A program made the position numbers and the translations under genes. Of a stretch of DNA of 64,000 nucleotides, positions 55,934-64,000 are shown one piece after another (the stretch's first letter is position 1; the number at the start of each line of letters is the position of its first letter). A model generated the notes under the pieces. The model did no database searches, was not told where the DNA came from, and saw only the letters and a list, made by a program, of their open reading frames with translations. This DNA comes from Clarkia xantiana subsp. parviflora (taxonomy: Eukaryota > Streptophyta > Magnoliopsida > Myrtales > Onagraceae), in NCBI GenBank assembly GCA_036873135.1, contig JAPTYO010000008.1, positions 39,711,819 through 39,775,818 of the forward strand. Reading direction: 5' to 3'.

Positions 55934-57367
55934 TCACCCCGGATAGAAGCATCCTAGAAAGTAAGTGTTTACAAAGACTTTTTTTCTCTTAGGAGAAGCA
56001 ACAAAACCTTCATCCCCTTCGGTAGGAATTTCAAAAAATTGCTGAAGAAGAGGAACTTGAGAAAAGGGGAAGTCGGGCTGATACGCTCTCAGATTGGCTA
56101 TGATCTCCTTCAAAGAAGGAAAAAGCAAGTCCAAAGCGGCTATGACGACATCTGATTCAAAATCAGAACTCGCTTTGTAATTTACTACAGCCATGGCCTC
56201 AGACTTCCTCAAGATTGACATCTCCTTTTGCAACATATCAACCCTCTCACGGAGTATTATATTCTCGACGTTAAGGTTATTCTACTCCTTTTTCTTCCTC
56301 TCCAACAAATGGTGATGCTCTCTCATTAAGGAACTAGAACTCTGCAGAGAATCTTCGCACTTTTGGAGGTCTCGGCGCAAGGAGGAAGAGGTTTCGTTTG
56401 CTAGTCGAAGATCCTCTCTCGATTTGGAGTTCTCCTCCTAAAGATCTCGAACTTCTTCTAAGATTTCAGGAGACGCTGAAATCTTACTGTTCCGGGTCGC
56501 CTGTGACTCCTTGAGAAGGTCAATCACCAAGCGAGAAAATTGGAGGGAATCTCGGGAAGCCTATGGGAAAAAATAAGATCAAGGTCAAACCAATACAAAC
56601 AAAAGAGTTTCAATAAGCACGCCAAGAAAGTCACGCTTACTTCAGCCTGTCTCAGAAGAAAAAGGCGAGTAGCCTTTTCTACATCTTCCGAATTCGTCAC
56701 CAGATGACGACGATCCTGAGGAGGGACGGAAGTATTCAATAAATGAAGAGCCAAATCCGGATTGGCAATCGAGTGTCCTTCTTTAAGACAATACCCCTGC
56801 AAAAAGTGAAGATGATTCCAATCCTTTGAAAAATTAGCATATTGGCTAAACATCATGTCCCAGGTAAAAGGAGGACCTCCATAACTTGGAGGATCACTAG
56901 AAGACGCCTCAACATTAGAAGGGAACAGTCGAGTGGACGCTCCAGTTTGAGGAGGTAGGCGAGTTGATGACCCGACATAAGGTGGTGGCGCCTCAGCGCG
57001 AGGCGGGGATGGATCAGTTGACGAAGAAGATGAATTCCCACCTCGCCTTCCTTTCCGCCAAGTACCCTTATCTTGGTTAAAACGACGAGAGGTATTCTTC
57101 ATCTCGCCTTCATTCGGAGACCGTCTTGGAGGTGACTTTGCAACCGAAGGAATGGCCTCAACGTCGATATTAGAATCGATAGACGCTCCATTATTGGCCT
57201 CCTTAGAGGGGGGGGGGCAGAAGAAGCTCGCGCCATGACTTGACGATGATTACAGAGAATCGCCTGAATAAAATCTAAAAAAAGGAAAAAATCCGCATCA
57301 AAAGAGTAAGGTGGCAACCTCGAAAGGAAAATACTGCCAGAATACCTGAGGGAGGATGACCAGCCAT
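55934..57367 (-). pseudogene. Antisense spliced gene of gypsy-3
   Basis: On the minus strand a first exon 57346-57367 (MAGHPPS) is followed by GTATTC. The second exon begins around 57262-57250 and runs to 56641; it is Ser/Pro-rich, then has FTWDMMFSQYANFSKDWNH and LLNTSVPPQDR, ending RQAE. An 80-bp phase-0 intron (56561-56640, GTAAGC to ATAG) follows. The last exon from 56560 opens ASRDSLQFSRLVIDLL and is a long coiled coil that ends near AYQPDFPFSQVPLLQQF and a basic tail, stop at 55934. Two in-frame stops (near 56440 and 56283) and a C-run of uncertain length near 57210 break it. The upstream domain seen in the gypsy-1 gene is absent here. Confidence 0.62.
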
Positions 57368-57456
57368 GGTACTGGTTATTCAAAATATAATCTCATTCCT
57401 AGAAGTCCAACCAAATCAACGGGGAAAACGAAGAAATAGAGGAAGGGGGGGGGCAG

Positions 57457-57464
57457 TATTTATA
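57457..57464 (-). promoter_or_regulatory. TATA box of the gypsy-3 antisense gene
   Basis: Minus strand TATAAATA lies 90 bp upstream of the ATG. The G-run at 57476-57502 lies just upstream of it. Confidence 0.5.
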
Positions 57465-57809
57465 CCCCAAAACCTCCCCGGGGGGGGGGGGGGGGGGGGG
57501 GGAGTAGCTTCCCAAGGAAGCTTTCCCGAGGTCAGGCATTCATTGGGTCGTTCCCTGACAACATGACCGTTGCCTTGCACCTGTCAAGGTCTTATCGAGG
57601 TGACTCTCCAGCTTCTCCCAGATCAACGGTTAGGAAAGCCATAGGGACTAGCATCTCGCCTCGACTAAAGGTATCCTCTTTTAGCCTATCCAACCGAGGT
57701 TAAGTGATCTAATAGAGACGGAATCTCGCTCGAACATGTTCAAGAATTATACTCGACTCAAGACTTCTTCTTCATAAATGAAGCTGACGACTTAAGTTTC
57801 GGGGGCAAG

Positions 57810-58645
57810 TGTTGGGTTACGATTAAACGACAAAGATTAGAGCCAAGTACGTTTATTGGCGAGATTGACGACCAACCTTGTTTGGAATAGTGAAACAAAG
57901 GTAAAAGGTCGACTAGCATCTTTTGAGGAAGTCGACTTTTAGAAAGTGATTAATAAATATAGAAGCGACCAAGCTACCAGACCTCTATTTTAAAGAGTAA
58001 GTAGATTCGACCATTAAAAGCTATTTCAGAAGTAAACCTTCCTCCTAAGGAAAGGTACATGTGGCGACCTGTTTCTACCTCCCTAGAAGTAAACCTTCCT
58101 CCTAAGGAAAGTTACAGGTGGCGACCTGCTTCCACTGCCTTAGAAGTAAACCTTCCTCATAAGGAAAAGTACAGGTGGCGACCTGCTCCCACCGCCCTAG
58201 AAGTAAACCTTCCTCCTAACGAAAGGTACAGATGGTGACCTGCTTCCACTGTTGAAGGAAGAAACCTTCATGACTAAGGAAGGATGAGCTGGCGACCTGC
58301 TTGTCACCTACTTGAGCCGACTTTGTACAAAACCCTCCCCAGAGGGTAACTGCCCCATGAAGTCGGTAACATTTTCCCTATAAATAGGGACACACTTTCA
58401 TTATTTAAACTCTTAAGATCTATCAATTACTCTATATTATTCTCTCGATATCCATTACTGACTTAAGCTTCAGAGTGGAATCAAAGGCCATCCCCACCTC
58501 TTTTCAGGTCCTCGCCTAGCACAAAGCCACCAAAGGAAACAAAGTGTCCACGCAACCAAGAAAGATACCTGAGTGAGCTAGCTCCCGACGAGACTTAGAA
58601 GTCCACTACTCGAAGTTCCAAGGCCACGTCATTTTGATCCCAACA
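57810..58645 (+). repeat. gypsy-3 3' LTR (copy A)
   Basis: Starts TGTTGGGTTACG, ends CCCAACA, preceded by CGGGGGCAAG. TATAAATA at 58379-58386. Lacks the 8-base ATCGACGA-type repeat present near 51855 in the 5' LTR. Confidence 0.92.
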
Positions 58646-58821
58646 ATTATCATCGTGTTTAGTAACGAATTACAGCATAGATGACAACATCTTGTGCTAA
58701 TGAGCTTTTGACTGAGACAAACTATGACTCGTGAATCTCGCTCGAACATGTTCAAGAATTATACTCGACTCAAGACTTCCTCTTCATAAATGAAGCTGAC
58801 GACTTAAGTTTCGGGGGCAAG

Positions 58822-59656
58822 TGTTGGGTTACGATTAAACGACAAAGATTAGAGCCAAGTACGTTTATTGGCGAGATTGACGACCAACCTTGTTTGGAAT
58901 AGTGAAACAAAGGTAAAAGGTCGACTAGCATCTTTTGAGGAAGTCAACTTTTAGAAAGTGATTAATAAAGATAGAAGCGACCAAGCTACCAGACCTCTAT
59001 TTTAAAGAGTAAGTAGATTCGACCATTAAAAGTTCTTTCAGAAGTAAACCTTCCTCCTAAGGAAAGATACATGTGGCGACCTGCTTCTACCTCCCTAGAA
59101 GTAAACCTTCCTCCTAAGGAAAGTTACAGGTGGCGACCTGCTTCCACGTGCCTAGAAGTAAACCTTCCTCATAAGGAAAAGTACACGTGGCGACCTGCTC
59201 CCACCGCCCTAGAATTAAACCTTCCTCCTAACGAAAGGTACAGATGGTGACCTGCTTCCACTGTTGAAGGAAGAAACCTTCTTGACTACGGAAGGATGAG
59301 CTGGCGACCTGCTTGTCACCTACTTGAGCCGACTCTGTACAAAACCCTCCCCAGAGGGTAACTGCCCCATGAAGTCGGTAACATTTTCCCTATGAATAGG
59401 GACACACTTTCATGATTTAAACTCTAAGATCTATCAATTACTCTATATTATTCTCTCGATATCCATTACTGACTTAAGCTTCAGAGTGGAATCAAAGGCC
59501 ATCCCCACCTCTTTTCAGGTCCTCGCCTAGCACAAAGCCACCAAAGGAAACAAAGTGTCCACGCAACCAAGAAAGATACCTGAGTGAGCTAGCTCCCGAC
59601 GAGACTTAGAAGTCCACTACTCGAAGTTCCAAGGCCACGTCATTTTGATCCCAACA
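58822..59656 (+). repeat. gypsy-3 3' LTR (duplicated copy B)
   Basis: Nearly identical to copy A, one base shorter, and with TATGAATA in place of the TATA box. Arises from the tandem duplication, not from a separate insertion, because it keeps the gypsy-3 internal tail on its left and the same copia-2 sequence on its right. Confidence 0.92.
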
Positions 59657-59691
59657 ATTATCATCGTGTTTAGTAACGAATTACAGCATAG

Positions 59692-60422
59692 ATGACAACA
59701 TCTTGTGCTAATGAGCTTTTGACTGAGACAAACTATGACTCGTGGAGCAAGCGTGTCAGTGCACTGTTGGAGGACAATGACCTGTTAAGTCACATTCAGA
59801 AATCCATGAGCTACCCAGAAGCTGGTCTAACCAAGGACCTAGCATATGCCCATTTTAAACGGAGCAAGATGACAAAAGAGCAAAGGAGATCCTGCTGTCT
59901 GAGATGTCTCATGAATTTCATGATGAGTATGAGAATGTTCCGATTGCAAAGAATATTTGGGATGCACTCTTCCTGAGATACGGAAACGGCATTGCAGCAA
60001 TCCTTCACCCACTCATACCTACCTTGGAAGAAAGCTTTAATAGCTACAGCAAGAGTGTACTGGAAAAGGTATATGATCTCCTTAGCACTTTGAAACCACT
60101 TGATGAAGAAGGTCAGGTGGGTGAATGGGATAAAATTCAGGCCATCATCGGGGCCCTCCCGAAGTCTTGGAGACCAGCCAAGGATTTATTGACTGCAAGT
60201 GGTTCTGTGTTGGATCTTGCGTCGGGGCTGAAATTCATCGAGATGGAACAGGCTCGAATGAAACCAGCACCGGGACAAGCTGGGCAAGGGAAGAGGAAGA
60301 GGATGAACAAAGGAAGGAAACAACAGGAAGTCGACAGTAAAATGTTGATAAAGCCTAAACATGGAAATCTCCGCCTAAAATTAGAGATAGTCCGCGGGAA
60401 CTCTAGTCCGCGGGAACTGTAG
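59692..60422 (+). pseudogene. copia-2 Gag, frameshifted
   Basis: Starts MTTSCANELLTETNYDSW, matching copia-1 Gag. A one-base loss near 59862 relative to copia-1 shifts the frame; the rest continues from about 59870 to 60420. A short CCGCGGGAACT repeat near 60395-60420 introduces the stop. The zinc knuckle beyond it (about 60430-60480) is again decayed, as in copia-1. Confidence 0.82.
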
Positions 60423-60495
60423 TCCACGCCGAATAGGCGAAGGTACAGGGTTCAAAAAATCGCATCCTGAAAAGGTATGCGACGTTGGTTATGTA

Positions 60496-63400
60496 ATGGA
60501 AGCTCTTGTTTCCTCTAATGTCATGTTAACTGACTCAAATCCTTCTTGGATTCTTGACTCGGGTGCGACATACCACATAGCCAATGACAAGGGGCTGTTC
60601 ACTAAGTTTAGACGATTGCCAAAGGATTCTAAGAGGATATGCATTGGCGACAACTCACAAGTTGAAGTCATAAGAGTAGGGAACTGCAAATTGTCTATGA
60701 ACAAAGGCAGGACCATACTACTTGAGAATGTCCTTTTTGCTCCTAGAATCCGTAGAAATGTTGTTTCTGTTTCCGCTCTCTTGAATAATAATTACATTTT
60801 ATCATTTGAGAAGAACTTTGTTCGTATTAATAAATGAAATCTCTTATTCTGTCATGCCTATTCCTCTTATGGCCTCTTTATCATGGATCTGAATGGTAGC
60901 ATATACACGAATAAAATATACGCATTGTCCTCCATGGAAGCAGAGACTGACGCAACCAGATGGCATGCAAGGCTAGGACATATAAGCTACGACAGGGTTC
61001 ATTCATTAGCCCGAAGAGAGCTTTTTCCTTGTATCAGCAAAGTGACTAAACTCACTTGCCATGATTGTCTAGCTGTAAAGTCCACCCGCAAACCATTTGG
61101 AGAAGCTCAACGAGCCGAGTATCCGTTGCAGTTGATTCACTCCGACGTCTGTGGACAAATGAGTGTAACTGCTAGGAATGGAAAATGATACTTCGTAACT
61201 TTCATTGACGACTTTACCCGTTATGGGTTTACTCATTTGATTACTCGTAAATCCGAGGCAATAAATTGCTTTAAAAACTTTCTAAATCTCGTAGAGAATC
61301 AACGGGAGCGTAAGGTGAAAAGCCTACGTACTGATAAAGGTGGAGAATATCTCTCTAATAAGTTTGATAAGTTGTGCAAAGAAAGAGGGATAACCCGTCA
61401 AACGACAATCCCCAACACACCACAGCAGAATGGTGTGGCTGAACGTCGTAATCGAACTCTCATGTACATGGTCAGAACCATGATGTCGCAGGCTCAATTA
61501 CCTATCTCCTATTGGAGTGATGCGCTATTGACTGCCACTCATATAGTAAACCTTGTACCACCTAAAGCGGTAGAAACAACGCCTTATGAGCTGTGGCATG
61601 GAAGAATTAGATATCACCAGACTGCGACCTTGGGGTTGCGGCGCCTATACACATACGACTGATAGCCGTCTCGGCAAGTTGGGACCCAGAGGACTAAAGA
61701 GCATATTTATTAGGTATTCAGAGAACTCTAAGGGTTACGTATTCGTGTCAGCTCAAGATAATGGTGGCGTGGTCGAACATGAATCCAGAGACGTAACTTT
61801 TCTTGAGGACAAATTTCCAACGCTTGGAGAGATTAAAACAGATGAAGTAATGACTGAACTGGAGCAGGATAACATTGATGATCAGGTCCCACTTACTTCG
61901 AGTGGGAGATTTGAACCAGCAACTCAAGTGAATGACATGGTAAATGAGAATGGGAACATTTTCATATTAAATCCAGTGGGAGGAATAAACCCTACCACAA
62001 TCACTGTTGCTGTAGGGACGAATCATGTTGAAACTGATAATCATGTTACCGGACCAATACCACAACCGCCGATACTGCCCATTGTTTCCAGTGGGAGTAT
62101 ACCGACCAACTTGGTTTCAAATCCTAGTGATCAAGGAATTAATCTCGGAGATAGAATCCCGAGACCAAGAGGTCGACCAAGGAAGGTTGTAGGAGAAGGT
62201 TCGAGCACTGCACTTATTCCCAGTGGGAGTGATGCTCCGATCAGAAGCATTGTTCCAAGTGGGAGTATTGTTCAGACTCAAAATGGGAACAACAAGCCTA
62301 GACGTAGTCAAAGGCATAAAACTTCTCCTAAGAAGTTTCCCATCAAGAGAGGAGAAATCTTCACTCTAACCTCTGTTGACGAACCTGTAACGGTTCAAGA
62401 AGCGTTAGAAGGATCTCAGGCAAAGGAATGGAGGAATGCAATGGAGGAGGATATCTCGTCAATGAAAGCCAATTCGGTATTGTCTTTATTTGATTTACCT
62501 GATGGACGCAGGGCCATAGAAGCCAAGAGGGTTCTCAAATGGAAACTCACCACTGATGGGAAGGTCGAGCGATACAAAGATCAACTTGTTGCGAAAGGAT
62601 ATACCCAACTTCACGGAGTGGATTTTGAAGAAACATACTCACCAACTGTGCATTACACCACAGTACAAGCCATTCTGGCCTTGGTCGCAAATCTCGATCT
62701 TGAGCTGCACCAAATGGATGTTAAAACCGCATTCCTCCACGGAAACCTGGAGGAAGAGATCAACATGGAGCAACCGGAGGGTTTCATTACTGGTAACGAA
62801 TGTAAAGTTTGTAAACTCTAAAGGTCCATCGACGGTCTTAAACAGTCGTCTTGGCATTGGTAACGCAGATTCCACGAGGAAATCGTAGGAAACGGATTCG
62901 TGAATCTTCACGAGGATCCGTGCGTTTATTACAAGACCTCCGGGTCCAAGTATGTCATCTTAACCTTATACGTGGACGACATACTCATTGCTACAAACGA
63001 CGTGAGTTTCATGAATAAGTCAAAGTCCTGGTTAGCATCTGTATTTGAGATGAAAGACATGGGAGAGGTCACATATATCTTAGGCATTAAAATTGCTAGA
63101 GATCGGGCTACCAGGAAATTGCGTCCGTCTCAAGAAGCCTATATCAACAAGCTGTTGAAAAGGTTCGAATTACAGGATGCCAAACCCGTGGATACGCCGG
63201 TGGTATTTGGGTGCGCACTGTCAAAACGTGACGGCCCCAAGAACCTGGCAGAGCGCGAACAGATGAAGGGTGTAGAACATTTAAGCATGGTTGGTAGTTT
63301 GATGTACGCCATGCAATGCACCCGTCCGGATATCTGTTATGTCGTGGGCCTAGTAGCACATTTCCAATGAGATCCTGGGTATCAACATTTAAAGGCTGTA

Positions 63401-63935
63401 AAACGAATAATTCGTTATCTGAAAGGAACTGCCGACTATGCTCTGTGCTATGAGGGCGGGAAGTTAGAATTGACCGGTTAGAGTGACGCCGACCATGGTA
63501 GCGATTCGGATGATCGTAAGTCCACCACAGGGGGAGTGTTCCTCCTTGCTAAAGCCGCCATTTCATGGACGAGCAAGAAGCAAACCTATGTCGCGCTGTC
63601 AACGATGGAATCAGAATTCGTAGCTCTCTCTAAGAATGCACAGGAAGTAGTCTGGCTGAAAAGGCTTCTTACTGCGCTGCTTAATGGTGACGTCGAGAGT
63701 AAACCTGTGAAGGTGTTCTCTGAAACTTAGGCAGCCATTGCGGCAGTTAAGAATCCGAAGTACCATAGTAGGACCAAACACATTGATGTGAAATATTTTT
63801 ATGCTAAATCTATGGTAGAAGACAATATAATCACTATGGAATACTTGTACACTGATAATATGATTGCGGAACCATTAACTAAGCCACTACGCAGGGAGAT
63901 ATTCGAATAGCATGTAAAATTGCTTGTATTGCGTA
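60496..63935 (+). pseudogene. copia-2 Pol: protease, integrase, RT and RNase H, broken
   Basis: Protease WILDSGATYHIAND is near 60547. The pre-integrase zinc region (HARLGHISYDRV ... CHDCLAVKS) is at about 60965-61080. Integrase follows (IHSDVCGQM, FIDDFTRYG, RTDKGGEYL, QNGVAERRNRT). RT runs from about 62420 to 63130 with YVDDILIATND near 62970. RNase H begins at about 63430 (SDADHGSD, KSTTGG) and ends near 63890 with AEPLTKPL. Stops are seen at about 60835, 61186, 62819, 63368, 63479, 63727 and 63907, with a frameshift near 61605. It shows the copia sequence uninterrupted at the gypsy-2 target site. The element continues past the window. Confidence 0.88.
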
Positions 63936-64000
63936 GGGTTTTGAAATGGCATGTATCTATGATAACATTTTGATATTAGAAAGTTACATTTTGTAAGCGA

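Larger units (their letters stand above)
51799..58645 (+). mobile_element. gypsy-3: Tat-like element with gag and protease only, plus antisense gene
   Basis: LTRs 51799-52640 and 57810-58645, flanked by ATTAT (51794-51798 and 58646-58650). The empty site is seen in copia-1 near 15226. Inside are a primer site, gag-protease on the plus strand, an 81-bp repeat array, an antisense gene on the minus strand and a CGGGGGCAAG purine tract. RT, RNase H and integrase are missing. This matches the idea of terminal-repeat retrotransposons with a Gag gene, which depend on other elements. Confidence 0.9.
57722..59744. repeat. 1-kb tandem duplication spanning gypsy-3 tail, LTR and copia-2 flank
   Basis: 57722-58733 is repeated as 58734-59744. 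Each copy holds about 88 bp of gypsy-3 3' end with purine tract, a whole LTR, the ATTAT duplication and about 88 bp of copia-2 ending GACTCGTG. The new junction (GACTCGTG then AATCTCGCTCG) has at most one or two bases of microhomology. Confidence 0.92.
49039..64000 (+). mobile_element. copia-2: Ty1/copia element of the copia-1 family, split by gypsy-3 and running off the window
   Basis: 5' LTR 49039-49635, primer site, long leader to 51798, gypsy-3 with a duplication (51799-59656), then leader, gag and pol to the window end. It is collinear with copia-1, including the leader microsatellites. The 3' LTR lies beyond 64000. Confidence 0.92.

Noticed and set aside
58822..59656. Solo LTR or second gypsy-3 insertion
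   Set aside because: It is preceded by gypsy-3 internal sequence and purine tract and followed by the same copia-2 flank as copy A, which a separate insertion or solo LTR would not give.

Overview
The window is plant nuclear DNA and almost all of it is transposable elements. One intact host gene is visible, a five-exon minus-strand gene at 36950-38781. It encodes a 328-residue aldo-keto-reductase-type potassium channel beta subunit (KAB1-like). Introns, CT-rich and AT-rich spacers, Tat-clade Ty3/gypsy elements, Ty1/copia elements with tRNA-Met primer sites and an L1-type LINE all point to a flowering plant, probably a eudicot. Nothing prokaryotic is present.

Layout, left to right. (1) 1-10780: a nearly complete minus-strand Ty3/gypsy element of the dual-RNase-H (Tat) type, 'gypsy-1', with LTRs at 1-298 (cut by the window edge) and 10043-10780. 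(2) 11014-34725: a LINE flanked by a 16-bp target-site duplication and split by a Ty1/copia element (copia-1, about 12.5-31.37 kb). Copia-1 is split by a second Tat element (gypsy-2, 18983-29270, duplication CCGAC), which in turn carries an 853-bp hAT-like DNA element (24006-24858, duplication CAAAGGAT). This is a four-layer nest whose three clear duplications give the order of insertion. (3) 34.7-39.8 kb: the host island, with a 460-bp MITE, a copia relic, the KAB1-like gene, and a 795-bp hAT-type element starting 226 bp upstream of the KAB1 start codon. (4) 40054-44357: a minus-strand copia element with short LTRs and no gag. (5) 44.4-49.0 kb: AT-rich DNA without genes, with a 63-bp tandem repeat. 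(6) 49039-64000: copia-2, a sister of copia-1, interrupted by a third Tat-type element (gypsy-3, from 51799) that keeps gag and protease but has lost RT, RNase H and integrase. A 1-kb tandem duplication gives gypsy-3 a third LTR.

The most interesting signal is shared by the three Tat-type elements. Each carries, between its pol (or protease) end and its 3' LTR, a gene on the opposite strand. Each of these antisense genes has its own TATA box, a tiny first coding exon followed by a GT intron, a phase-0 intron at an equivalent place, and a helical or coiled-coil C-terminus. In each element a tandem repeat array of unrelated sequence (22, 49 or 81 bp unit) sits exactly where the sense and antisense units converge. 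Extra antisense ORFs are known in plant Ty3/gypsy elements, but their function is not, and I could not find a described role for the repeat buffer.

Most element ORFs are broken by stops or frameshifts. Gypsy-2 has almost identical LTRs yet no gag, and gypsy-3 has gag but no RT, so both look like elements that were moved by proteins supplied in trans. The host gene looks fully functional.
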